From positions 385,702 to 449,701 of the forward strand of contig NZ_JADKRW010000001.1 of assembly GCF_015350995.1 (NCBI RefSeq): a stretch of 64,000 nucleotides of DNA, read 5' to 3'. Below, piece by piece: positions 1-7,737 of this stretch. Each line of letters starts with the position of its first letter. Within the stretch, counting starts at the first letter, position 1. The notes under the pieces were generated by a model that was not told where the DNA came from, searched no databases, and worked only from the letters and a program-made list of their open reading frames with translations. Position numbers and translations under genes: made by a program. Source of the DNA: Curtobacterium sp. VKM Ac-1393. Lineage in GTDB: Bacteria > Actinomycetota > Actinomycetes > Actinomycetales > Microbacteriaceae.

Positions 1-734
1 CGGGGGCCGTCGCGTTCGTCGCGCTCGGCCCCCTGTCAGCCGCGCCCGCCCCGACCCCGACGCGGTCCGTCGCCGCGCCGACGCCGACCCCGACGGCCCC
101 GGAACCGACCCGTTCGGCAGCGCCGGTCGACGCGGTCGACGCCCCGGCCAGCACCACGGTCGCCGCCGTCAGCGGCGCGTCCGTGCCGGTCAGCGCGGCC
201 CCGGGCGGTGACGCCACGAAGACCCTCGAGAACCCGCAGCCGTCCGGCGCACCACTCGTCTTCCGGGTCGTCGACCAGCAGGACGGCTGGGTGGAGGTGC
301 AGCTCGCGCAGCGCCCGAACGGCAGCACCGGCTGGGTGCCGACGAGCGCGGTCACCCTGTCCGAGGACCCGTACGCGATCGTGGTCACGCGCTCGGAGAA
401 CACCCTCGACCTGTACAAGGACGGCAAGGTCGTCGACAGCTACCCCGTCGCGACCGGCACCGGCGGCACCCCGTCGCCGACGGGTCGGTTCGCCCTGACC
501 GAGTTGCTCGCCCCGACGAACAGTGGCTACGGCCCGTACGCCTACGGCACGACGGCGTTCTCGGACGTCCTCAACTCGTTCGGCGGCGGCCCGGGCCAGA
601 TCGGCCTGCACGGCACCGACGACAGCTCGAGCATCGGGACCGCGGCTTCGCACGGCTGCATCCGCATGCACAACGCCGACATCACCGCGTTGGCCGAGCG
701 CCTGCCGCTCGGCACCCCGTTCCAGGTGCGCTGA
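1..734 (+). CDS. L,D-transpeptidase (YkuD family), 5' end cut by window
   Basis: Likely exported L,D-transpeptidase that forms 3-3 cross-links in peptidoglycan. The frame is open from base 3, so the start lies outside the window; the first visible part is a hydrophobic stretch followed by a long Pro/Thr/Ala linker (to about base 180), as expected for a signal or anchor segment plus wall-spanning spacer. A small SH3-like region follows (GSTGWVPTSAVTL), then the YkuD catalytic domain (about bases 380-731), with the family motif HGTDDSSSIG and the active-site block SHGCIRMHN, which contains the catalytic Cys. The catalytic half is complete. A perfect inverted repeat follows at 751-807. Confidence 0.93.
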   Translation, partial: GAVAFVALGPLSAAPAPTPTRSVAAPTPTPTAPEPTRSAAPVDAVDAPASTTVAAVSGASVPVSAAPGGDATKTLENPQPSGAPLVFRVVDQQDGWVEVQLAQRPNGSTGWVPTSAVTLSEDPYAIVVTRSENTLDLYKDGKVVDSYPVATGTGGTPSPTGRFALTELLAPTNSGYGPYAYGTTAFSDVLNSFGGGPGQIGLHGTDDSSSIGTAASHGCIRMHNADITALAERLPLGTPFQVR

Positions 735-750
735 CGGCCCTGCCGCTCAC

Positions 751-807
751 CGAGTGAGCAGAAGACGACGAGTCGCGTCGCGGGACCCGACGTCTTCTGC
801 TCACTCG
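751..807. repeat. Palindromic repeat family A, copy 1 (terminator-like)
   Basis: Two perfect 17-base arms (751-767 and 791-807; arm begins CGAGTGAGCAGAAGACG) flank a 23-base loop between the convergent transpeptidase and LysR genes. Exactly the same arms recur at 61818-61874. The position suits a bidirectional transcription terminator, although there is no T-tract. The exact dispersed copy also fits a REP-like element. Confidence 0.8.
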
Positions 808-875
808 AGCGGGTCTGCCGCAGCACGCACCCGGACTGGAGGCGCGGCGTGCGCCCGGCAGTGGGCGCGACCGTC

Positions 876-1790
876 TCAGGTGGTGACGTCCAGGGCCTCG
901 GCGACCAGCGCCTCCAGGACGGTGCGCACCACGGGACGGACCGCACGGTCGGGGCGGACGAGCGCCTCGATCCGGCGCCCTGCGCGCACGTCCGCCAGTT
1001 CGGCCAGGTGGAACCGGCCGGACGCCCGGGTGCCCGAGGTGTACCGCGGTACGAGTGCGACGCCGTGGCCCGCGGCGACCAGGTTCTCGATGACCGGCAG
1101 GTGGATGGTCCGGAAGGCGACGCTCGGCGGCGCGTCCGACGCCGCAGCCATCGCCTGCAGGACCCGGTCGATCGGGTAGCCCTCGGGCACGCCGATCCAC
1201 GTCTCGCCGACCACCTCGTCGATCCCGACACGCGCGCGTCCGGCGAGCCGGTGCCCCGGTGGCAGGGCGACGTCGAGCGGTTCGCGCAGGAGCGGCACGG
1301 TCTCCACCGAACCCTGGTCTGCCGGTCGCACCCCGTCGGACCGGTGACCCACGGTGATGTCGTGGTCGGCGGCGAGCGGCGCGAACTCCCCCTCGCTGAC
1401 GTCCACATCGACCAGGGTCAGCGCGATGCCGGGGTGAGCGCGCATCCGGGTGAGGACCCCGGGCAGCAGCAGTTCGGCGGCCGACGGGAAGATCGCGAGG
1501 TCGACCTGCCCCGTCGCACCGCCGAGGTGCTCCTGCCAGGCGGCGTCGACCCGGGCGATCGCCGTCGCGACCCCGGTCGACAGTCCGGCCAGGACCTCGC
1601 CGTGGGCGGTGAGTCGGACGCCACGGCCGACGCGCTCGACCAGGGGGACGCCGACCTGGCGCTGCAGCGTCTGCAGCTGTTGCGACACCGCGCTGGGCGT
1701 GCGGTGGGTGGCCTCGGCGACGGCGGTGACGCTGCCGCGCTCGGCGAGCTCGCGGAGGACGGCGAGCAGGTGCACGTCGAAGTCGACCAT
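876..1790 (-). CDS. LysR-family transcriptional regulator
   Basis: A 304-residue LysR-type regulator. The N-terminal winged helix-turn-helix (about residues 3-62) shows the family pattern AVSQQLQTLQRQVGVPLVER, and a periplasmic-binding-protein-like effector domain occupies residues 90-300. It is divergent from an EamA exporter 71 bp away, the usual arrangement of a LysR regulator and its target. The ATG at 1790 is preceded by TAGCCT ending 6 bases upstream and no Shine-Dalgarno, so the mRNA is probably leaderless. A palindrome at 1814-1826 is a candidate binding site. The effector is unknown; export of a metabolite or amino acid is a guess from the neighbour. Confidence 0.9.
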   Translation of the reverse strand: MVDFDVHLLAVLRELAERGSVTAVAEATHRTPSAVSQQLQTLQRQVGVPLVERVGRGVRLTAHGEVLAGLSTGVATAIARVDAAWQEHLGGATGQVDLAIFPSAAELLLPGVLTRMRAHPGIALTLVDVDVSEGEFAPLAADHDITVGHRSDGVRPADQGSVETVPLLREPLDVALPPGHRLAGRARVGIDEVVGETWIGVPEGYPIDRVLQAMAAASDAPPSVAFRTIHLPVIENLVAAGHGVALVPRYTSGTRASGRFHLAELADVRAGRRIEALVRPDRAVRPVVRTVLEALVAEALDVTT

Positions 1791-1813
1791 GCAGGGAGGC
1801 TACAACGTCAGTT

Positions 1814-1826
1814 GCGAACAATTCGC
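1814..1826. promoter_or_regulatory. Candidate LysR operator
   Basis: GCGAACAATTCGC is a perfect 5+3+5 dyad in the 71-bp intergenic region between the divergent LysR and EamA genes, just upstream of the predicted -10 elements on both strands (TAGCCT for LysR, CACGAT for the exporter). The position suits a LysR recognition site; function is inferred. Confidence 0.5.
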
Positions 1827-1861
1827 TGGTCCTACACGTTCGCAGCCGTCACGATCGGACC

Positions 1862-2884
1862 ATGACCGCTCGTGACCGTCTCCTCGCCCTGGTCGTCGCC
1901 GTCGTCTGGGGCCTGAACTTCCCCGCCACGGCGCTCGCACTCGAGCACTTCCCGCCGTTCCTGCTCGCGGCCCTGCGGTTCACGATCCTGGCGGTCCCGA
2001 CGCTGCTGTTCGTGCCGCGGCCGAAGATCCCGTTCGGGCGGCTGCTGCTCGTCGGGCTCGGGCTCGGCGTGCTGCAGTTCTCGTTCCTGTACCTGAGCAT
2101 GGCGTCGGGGATGCCGTCCGGGTTGGCGTCACTCGTGCTGCAGGCCTCGGCGCCGTTCACGGTCGTGCTCGCCGGTGTGTTCCTGCGCGAACGGCTCACC
2201 GGTCGTCAGGTCGTCGGCGTCACGATCGCGGTCGCCGCCCTCGGCCTGATCGCCCTGCACCGGTCGCAGACGGCGGCACTGCTGCCCGTGGTGCTGGCGC
2301 TGTGCGGCGCACTCGGCTGGGCGATCGGCAACGTCGCGACCCGCCGAGCCGGAGCCACGAACCCGCTGCACCTGACGCTCTGGTGGTCGGTCGTGCCGCC
2401 GATCCCGATGGCCGTGCTGTCGTTCGTGGTCGAGGGGCCGGACCGCATCGGCGCCGCACTCGGCACGGCCGTCACCGCCGAGGCCCTGCCGGCCGACCTG
2501 GGCCTGCTCTACATCGTGCTCGTCGCGACCCTGGTCGGCTACGGCATCTGGTCGCGGCTGCTGGCGACCTACCCGTCGAGCACCGTCGCCCCCTTCTCGA
2601 TGCTCGTGCCGGTCGTCGGCGTGCTCGCGTCGTGGGCGGCCTTCGGCGAGGTACCCGACCTGGTCGAGGTACTCGCGGGCGCCGTCGTCGTCGGGGCGGT
2701 GCTGTGGTCGTCCCGACCCGCACGACCCGCACGACCGGCACGCCCGGCGCAGCTGTCACGTGCGGCACGACCGGCGCCGCGACGTGCGGCGCGCCGGCGT
2801 CCGGGCGACGTCCCGGTCCCCACGCCGGTCGACGGGGTCCCGGTGGCGGTGCTCAGCCCCGGTGCTGGCGACGCTCCGCGATGA
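1862..2884 (+). CDS. EamA-family drug/metabolite transporter (DMT)
   Basis: Inner-membrane exporter of the EamA/RhaT group with about ten transmembrane helices in two EamA halves (residues ~5-135 and ~145-280). The first half has the typical GLNFPATALALEHFPPFLLA opening. The last ~55 residues form an Arg/Pro/Ala-rich cytoplasmic tail (repeated RPA units) that is unusual for the family and runs 32 bp into the convergent TIGR01777 gene, so the extension could have arisen by loss of an earlier stop. CACGAT ends 6 bases before the ATG (leaderless). Probably controlled by the divergent LysR protein. Substrate unknown. Confidence 0.88.
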   Translation: MTARDRLLALVVAVVWGLNFPATALALEHFPPFLLAALRFTILAVPTLLFVPRPKIPFGRLLLVGLGLGVLQFSFLYLSMASGMPSGLASLVLQASAPFTVVLAGVFLRERLTGRQVVGVTIAVAALGLIALHRSQTAALLPVVLALCGALGWAIGNVATRRAGATNPLHLTLWWSVVPPIPMAVLSFVVEGPDRIGAALGTAVTAEALPADLGLLYIVLVATLVGYGIWSRLLATYPSSTVAPFSMLVPVVGVLASWAAFGEVPDLVEVLAGAVVVGAVLWSSRPARPARPARPAQLSRAARPAPRRAARRRPGDVPVPTPVDGVPVAVLSPGAGDAPR

Positions 2885-3830
2885 TCTCGGCGAGCGCCCC
2901 GCGCAGGTGCGGGTACCGGAACTCGTAGCCCGCCTGTGTCAGCCGGGTCGGCACCACCCACCGGCTCTTCAGCACGAGTTCGGTCTCGGTGCGGATCGCG
3001 AAGGACCCGACCTCGAGCATCCACCGCGGCGTCGGCAGGCCGAACCGGCGGCCCACGGCGTCGCGGATCGTCGCCATCACGGTCCGGTTGTCGGATGGGT
3101 TCGGGCTCGACACGTTCACCGGGCCGTCGATCTCGGGGTGGTCGCGGACGAACCGGATCGACCCGAGGACGTCGGCGATGTGCACCCAGCTGAACCGCTG
3201 GCGACCGTTGGTCGGCCGGTGGTGGTGGTACGTGCCCGCTCGGAGCCGGGAACGCGTCGGCACCCAGGCGCCGTCGTGCTGCGGCCCGCCGAGCCCCGCC
3301 TGCGCGAGTCGGAGGAGCGGCACGAGCGCACTGCCGTCGCCGAACACGATCGCCATCCGGAGTGCCACACGGCGGGTCGACGGCAGGTCCGCGCCGAAGA
3401 AGGCGTCCTCCCACGCGCGCGCCACGGAGACCGAGAAGCCCTCGCCGAGCTCACCGGTCAGTTCGTCCTGTGGGCGGTCGTCGGCGTGCCGGTAGATCGT
3501 CGCGGTCGAGGCGTTCAGCCACAGCGGCGGCGGGTGCTCGGCGGTCCGGATGGCCTCGGCGAGCTCGAGCGTGGTGTCCACCCGGGAGCGCATGATCTCG
3601 GCGCGGTTGCGGCGGCCGTACCGGCAGTTCACGCTCTTGCCCGCCATGTTGACGACCAGGGCGGCGCCGTCGACGAGCTCGCGGATGCGCAGGGTGTTGC
3701 CCCACACGGCGTCGCCGGTCCGGCCGACCGTGACGACCTGGTAGCCCTCTTCGGCGAAGGCATCACGCAGGTACTGCCCCACGAACCCGCTCGCTCCCGC
3801 GATCACGACGCGGCGCTTCTGGTCGCTCAT
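2853..3830 (-). CDS. TIGR01777-family NAD-dependent epimerase-like protein (DUF1731)
   Basis: A 325-residue protein with an N-terminal Rossmann fold (VVIAGASGFVGQYLRDAF; glycine-rich nucleotide loop at residues ~9-17) and a C-terminal DUF1731 segment (residues ~245-295, GVGRRFGL-like region followed by LKSRWVVPTRL). It belongs to the TIGR01777 group of atypical SDR/epimerases (YfcH-like), whose reaction is not established. The ATG at 3830 lies one base past the stop of the DUF4166 gene, so the two are co-transcribed and probably translationally coupled. A longer upstream reading frame exists but would overrun DUF4166, so this start is preferred. The 3' end overlaps the convergent EamA gene. 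Confidence 0.88.
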   Translation of the reverse strand: MSDQKRRVVIAGASGFVGQYLRDAFAEEGYQVVTVGRTGDAVWGNTLRIRELVDGAALVVNMAGKSVNCRYGRRNRAEIMRSRVDTTLELAEAIRTAEHPPPLWLNASTATIYRHADDRPQDELTGELGEGFSVSVARAWEDAFFGADLPSTRRVALRMAIVFGDGSALVPLLRLAQAGLGGPQHDGAWVPTRSRLRAGTYHHHRPTNGRQRFSWVHIADVLGSIRFVRDHPEIDGPVNVSSPNPSDNRTVMATIRDAVGRRFGLPTPRWMLEVGSFAIRTETELVLKSRWVVPTRLTQAGYEFRYPHLRGALAEIIAERRQHRG

Positions 3831-3831
3831 C

Positions 3832-4497
3832 TCATCCCCGTCCTGTGTCCGGCGCGATCTCGTACCGGAACGCCCCCTCGTACCGGTACAGCGTGCCGAC
3901 CACCGGCGCCGAGAGCACCAGGGACACGCGCTGCAGGTCGGCTTCGTCATCGAATCGTTCTGTGAGCAGCACCCGCGGTGCGATCCGGGCCGGGAGGCGC
4001 ACCTCGCGTCCCAACGCACGGAACGACACACGCGTGGAGACCAGGCGCAGGGCGCCCGCGTCCGGCCCGTGCGCGTCGACCTCCGCCCGGAGCCGGGCGC
4101 TGACGCGCCCGTGGCGACCGAGGTGGTCGACCAGGCCGTCCGGTTCGGCGGTGATGGCGTCCACCATCGTCCGGCTGCCGGAGCGGAACCGGAAGGTGCG
4201 GTGCGCGCGGACGGCGGGGCGGGCCTCCCGGCCTCCTCGTCCACGACGGACGCGAGCCGGCCGGTTCTCGACCGTGAAGGGGACGTCCCGTTCCCAGACC
4301 GGGAACATGACGGAATCGCGGGCGAACCAGGCGAGCACCGGCCAGAGCCAGCGGCGCGGTGTGCCGACGACGTCGAAGACGCCCTCGCCACGGCCGACGT
4401 GTCCGGGCGGGATCGCGCCGAAGTACGCGGTCAGTCGCGGGTGCAACCGGGCCAGCACGTCGGATGGTGTGGACAGCTCGTACGGCGACCGGGTCAC
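3832..4497 (-). CDS. DUF4166 domain protein
   Basis: A 221-residue protein matching the DUF4166 pattern: VFDVVGTPRRWLWPVLAWFA, then RDVPFTVENR, and a C-terminal GTLYRYEGAFRYEI. DUF4166 is commonly found beside, or fused to, TIGR01777 proteins, and here the gene sits one base upstream of one, supporting a joint but unknown role. GTG start at 4497; CAGGAT ends six bases upstream, so the transcript may be leaderless. Divergent from the CDF transporter. Confidence 0.82.
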   Translation of the reverse strand: MTRSPYELSTPSDVLARLHPRLTAYFGAIPPGHVGRGEGVFDVVGTPRRWLWPVLAWFARDSVMFPVWERDVPFTVENRPARVRRGRGGREARPAVRAHRTFRFRSGSRTMVDAITAEPDGLVDHLGRHGRVSARLRAEVDAHGPDAGALRLVSTRVSFRALGREVRLPARIAPRVLLTERFDDEADLQRVSLVLSAPVVGTLYRYEGAFRYEIAPDTGRG

Positions 4498-4544
4498 GTC
4501 CCGATCCTGGCACGTCGTCGGTGGGGATCCCTACGATGTGGCAC

Positions 4545-5465
4545 ATGGGTCACGACCACGGAGCAGGGCACTCGCACGGGCACGCGTCCGAGCGCGCGCT
4601 GCTGATCGCGTTCTGCATCTCGGCGACGATCCTGCTGGCCGAGGTCGTCGGTGCCGTCGTCACGGGTTCCCTCGCGCTGCTCGTCGACGCCGGGCACATG
4701 GTCGTCGACACCGGTGGTCTCGGGATCGGACTCGTCGCCACCAGGCTCGCCCGCCGCAGCCCGACGACGCAGCGCACGTGGGGCTTCCAGCGCGCCGAGG
4801 TGCTCGGCGCCACGGCCCAGGCGGCGATCCTGCTCGCGGTCGGCGTCTTCGTGATCATCTCCGCGATCCAGCGGTTGTTCGTCCCCGCCGAGATCCACTC
4901 CGGGCCGCTGCTCGTGTTCGGGATCATCGGACTCGTCGGCAACCTGGTGGCCTACGGCGTGCTGCTGCGGGCCTCGGGCGAGGGGTTCACCTCGCGCGCC
5001 GCCCGGCTCGAGGTCCTCAACGACACCCTCGGCTCGGTCGCCGTCATCGCCGCCGCGATCGTGCTGATGCTGACCGGGTGGGAGCGTGCGGACTCGGTGG
5101 CCGCGATCCTGATCGGGTTGCTCATCCTGCCGAGGGCGATCCGGCTGCTGCGCGAGACCGCGAACGTGTTGCTCGAGTCGACGCCGCCGGGGCTCGACCT
5201 CGACGACGTCCGGGGCCACATCCTCGAGCTCGACCACGTCATCGCGGTGCACGACCTGCACGCAACCCTGGTGGCGACGGGGGTGCCGAACCTGACGGCG
5301 CACGTGGTGGTGGACGACGAGTGCTTCTCGACGGCGCACGCTCCGCGGATCCTCGACGAGCTGCAGCAGTGCGTGGCGGAGCACTTCGACGTCCCCGTGG
5401 AGCACTCGACCTTCCAGCTGGAGCCCGCGTCGCACCGGCGGCACGAGCACGAGGTGCACGCGTAG
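4545..5465 (+). CDS. Cation diffusion facilitator (CDF) metal exporter
   Basis: Inner-membrane divalent-metal/proton antiporter, zinc/cobalt/cadmium type, 306 residues. A His-rich N-terminus (HDHGAGHSHGH) precedes six transmembrane helices and a cytoplasmic ferredoxin-like dimer domain (residues ~215-300), and the C-terminus is also His-rich (HRRHEHEVHA). TM2 carries LVDAGHMVVD. In TM5, where CzcD/ZitB proteins usually have HVLGD, this protein has EVLND, so one canonical His ligand is Glu. The ATG at 4545 is chosen because TACGAT (4532-4537) ends 7 bases upstream, making it a leaderless start; an in-frame ATG at 4536 lies within that hexamer. Confidence 0.92.
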   Translation: MGHDHGAGHSHGHASERALLIAFCISATILLAEVVGAVVTGSLALLVDAGHMVVDTGGLGIGLVATRLARRSPTTQRTWGFQRAEVLGATAQAAILLAVGVFVIISAIQRLFVPAEIHSGPLLVFGIIGLVGNLVAYGVLLRASGEGFTSRAARLEVLNDTLGSVAVIAAAIVLMLTGWERADSVAAILIGLLILPRAIRLLRETANVLLESTPPGLDLDDVRGHILELDHVIAVHDLHATLVATGVPNLTAHVVVDDECFSTAHAPRILDELQQCVAEHFDVPVEHSTFQLEPASHRRHEHEVHA

Positions 5466-5492
5466 CGAGCGGGGCGGGCGGGCGTTGTGCCT

Positions 5493-5604
5493 GTCGACGT
5501 GGAACGACATCGTCGACGTCGTACGACATCGGCTTCGTCGGACGTTGCACGCGCGGGCAGTTGCTGACGCACGATTGCGACATGCTCGACGTCGTACGAC
5601 ATCG
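5493..5604. repeat. Clustered 19-20 bp repeats between convergent genes
   Basis: The 177-bp gap between the CDF gene and the convergent anchored-protein gene holds TCGACGTCGTACGACATCG twice (5513-5531, 5586-5604) and a degenerate third copy adjoining the first (GTCGACGTGGAACGACATCG, 5493-5512). Each exact copy contains the dyad GTCGTACGAC. The role is unknown; a protein-binding site or a terminator remnant are both possible. Confidence 0.65.
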
Positions 5605-5642
5605 CGCATGTCGTTCGGGGTCGGCGCTCGCCCCCGCCCGCG

Positions 5643-6248
5643 TCAGCAGTCGTCGGTGCGCGTGGGGTACGCCGTGATGACCCGGTCGGTGGTGGCGGAG
5701 ACGATGACCTTCACGAACGGATCCGCAGCGGGTCGCGAACCGTCGTCGAACCGCACGGGAGCCGCGTAGCAGACCTTCCCGTCGCCGGCATCGACCGGGA
5801 AGCCCGCGCGCGGGGAAACCAGCGCCGTCTGCACCGCCGTGAGCATCGCGTCGTCCCAGTCGCGGGAGCCGTGGCCGGCCACGACTTCCTGCCAGTCGGC
5901 GGTGTGCCGCTGCCGGATGTGCTCGTACCCCTGCGCCGACGTGCCGCACTGCAGCGTGACCCGGCCGAGTGCCGCGGTGTCGTACTGCGCGACGGACGAG
6001 CGGCTGTCGGAGTCGCACCGTGCGAGGGCGGCGTCGCCGGGCAGGTCCGGCCCGGTGCGCGTGATGGTGACGGAGCCGTCGCCGGAGGCGGTCGCGGCGC
6101 CGCTCGGTTCCCGGGTGGTCGAACCGGCACCGATGGTCGGGTCGTCGGCACCTTGTCGGGCCGTCAGGTACAGCCCGCCGGCGAGGAGTCCGGCAGCCAA
6201 CACCGCCGCGATCCCCGTGACCACGGGACGGTTGCGGTTCTGGGGCAC
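5643..6248 (-). CDS. Membrane-anchored secreted protein with HIxxRH motif, unknown function
   Basis: A 201-residue protein with a short cytoplasmic start, one hydrophobic helix (residues ~10-32, VVTGIAAVLAAGLLAGGLYL), a Ser/Thr/Ala-rich spacer and a compact extracellular domain. That domain has four cysteines (two possible disulfides) and the block GYEHIRQRHTADWQ. HI-x-x-RH blocks occur in some BECR-fold RNase and toxin domains, so an extracellular nuclease is conceivable but unproven. The GTG at 6248 is preferred over more distal starts because CATACT ends 6 bases upstream (leaderless) and the upstream extension is not protein-like. No immunity gene is evident next to it. Confidence 0.7.
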   Translation of the reverse strand: MPQNRNRPVVTGIAAVLAAGLLAGGLYLTARQGADDPTIGAGSTTREPSGAATASGDGSVTITRTGPDLPGDAALARCDSDSRSSVAQYDTAALGRVTLQCGTSAQGYEHIRQRHTADWQEVVAGHGSRDWDDAMLTAVQTALVSPRAGFPVDAGDGKVCYAAPVRFDDGSRPAADPFVKVIVSATTDRVITAYPTRTDDC

Positions 6249-6299
6249 GCGCCCAGTATGCCGGAGGTGGGTCGCGCCTCCCGTCCTCCGCCGGCCGAC

Positions 6300-6361
6300 G
6301 GAACCAGGTTCCGGACACGACACCACGCGATCACGTGGTGCGGTGTCCGGAACCTGGTTCC
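6300..6361. repeat. Nested long palindrome
   Basis: Perfect 19-base arms (6300-6318 and 6343-6361) enclose two mismatched positions and a further perfect 7-bp stem (CACCACG/CGTGGTG) with a 6-base loop. Each outer arm contains its own dyad, GGAACCAGGTTCC, so several alternative hairpins or a cruciform are possible. It lies 3' of the MFS gene and 5' of the anchored-protein gene, both on the minus strand. Confidence 0.8.
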
Positions 6362-6408
6362 GGGGGGGTGAAAGGAGCGCGACGGGCGGACGGGAGGCCC
6401 GCCCCGCG

Positions 6409-7656
6409 TCAGGCGCGCGTGGCCAGTCGGGTGCCGGCGATGACGGCCAGGACGGCGACGACCGCCACGTACCCGATCAGGACGGGCAGCGTCGGGACCA
6501 CCAGCAGCGCCGCCCCGACGGCCACGACCGGCACCGTCAACCCGGCGTAGGCGATGAGGAAGGTCGCCGCGAGCACCCCGCCTCGACGCTCTGGACCGAC
6601 CAGGGCCCCGGCGCTCGCGATGGCGGCCCGGAACAGCAGCCCGACACCGGCGCCCGCGACGACACCGCCGCCGATGAACCCGGCGACCTGCAGCAGCACT
6701 GCGGCGATCGCCAGGACTGCCAGCCCTGCGACGAGGAGCACCATGCCGAGCCGGATCTGTGCGCGCTGCGACAGGCGAGCGAACACGATCTGCGAGACGG
6801 CACTCGCGGCGAAGACCCCGAAGGTCGTCGCACCGGCCGCCAACCGGTCGGTGACGTGGAACGTGGTGCCGAGGAACGTCGGGGCGACCGACGTGAAGAG
6901 CCCCTGGACGGCGAGCGCGGCGAACGCCGCGGCACCCGCTGCCCAGAACGCGGCGGCCTTGCCCTCCGGCGCCTGCATGCGCTGGGGGTGGTAGGCCACG
7001 CGGGTCTCCGGCCGGGCGACGGTCTCCGGCACCGCGAGGACCAGGACGAAGGCCACGGCGAGGGTGACGACGAACACGACGTACGGCACCGTGAGCGGGG
7101 CACCGACGAACTCGGCCAGCGCGCCGCCGACGAGGGCGCCGAGCGACAGCCCGCCGAGGTTCACGGCACCGGCGGCCACGCTCGCACCCTTCGCCGAGTC
7201 CGACGAACCGGTCGCACGGACCCGGAGCTCGCCGAGGTGCGCGGTCGCCGTGGCGGTGAGCGTGCCGACGCCGAGCCCGGTCACGAGGCGCGCGACGATC
7301 AGGCCGGTGACGTCGTTCCAGACCAGGAACAGCACGGCGGCGACGAGCTCGAGGGCGATCGACACCAGGATCAACGGCTTCCGCCCGTGCACGTCGCTGA
7401 GGTGTCCGGCCAGGTACAGCGACCCGACGACCCCCACGCCGTACGCGGCGAAGATGATCGTGGTGGTGAAGGTCGGGAAGCCGTCGCGCGCCTGGTAGAT
7501 CACGTACAACGGTGCGGGAACGGTCGCGAAGGCCATCACCGACAGGAACGCGAAGGCGACGGCCCAGAAGCCGAACCCGTGCCGCCGGCGGGTGTGCGCG
7601 CGACGTCCGCGCGGAGCGGGGACGGTGTCGGTCGGGGTGTCGAGGACGGTTGCCAT
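6409..7656 (-). CDS. MFS transporter
   Basis: A 415-residue major facilitator with 12 predicted helices. The loop between helices 2 and 3 has the MFS signature GHLSDVHGRKPLI, and helix 4 begins VARLVTGLGVGTLTATATAH. The N-terminus is a short basic tail (RRAHTRRRH). The ATG at 7656 is preferred over an upstream in-frame start because it begins the compact MATVLDTP sequence. It is divergent from a LysR gene 81 bp away, its likely regulator. Substrate cannot be told from sequence; multidrug or metabolite export is most likely. A GGGCG/CGCCC hairpin within the GGGAGGC family lies just beyond the stop (6383-6404). Confidence 0.88.
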   Translation of the reverse strand: MATVLDTPTDTVPAPRGRRAHTRRRHGFGFWAVAFAFLSVMAFATVPAPLYVIYQARDGFPTFTTTIIFAAYGVGVVGSLYLAGHLSDVHGRKPLILVSIALELVAAVLFLVWNDVTGLIVARLVTGLGVGTLTATATAHLGELRVRATGSSDSAKGASVAAGAVNLGGLSLGALVGGALAEFVGAPLTVPYVVFVVTLAVAFVLVLAVPETVARPETRVAYHPQRMQAPEGKAAAFWAAGAAAFAALAVQGLFTSVAPTFLGTTFHVTDRLAAGATTFGVFAASAVSQIVFARLSQRAQIRLGMVLLVAGLAVLAIAAVLLQVAGFIGGGVVAGAGVGLLFRAAIASAGALVGPERRGGVLAATFLIAYAGLTVPVVAVGAALLVVPTLPVLIGYVAVVAVLAVIAGTRLATRA

Positions 7657-7737
7657 GCTCCGATGGTCGCGCCGATCGGTCATCGAGTCCAACGGATACT
7701 CTTGATGTCACCCATCGATCAGATCGATGATCGTCGG

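Noticed and set aside
7682..7735. Attachment site or origin-like sequence from the ATCGAT repeats
   Set aside because: No integrase, tRNA end or replication gene nearby; the repeats are better explained as a LysR binding region.
5839..7737. N-terminal extension of the LysR gene by about 630 codons
   Set aside because: The extension is antisense to the MFS gene and lacks any domain; the LysR protein starts with a normal HTH at 7738 (or 7705).
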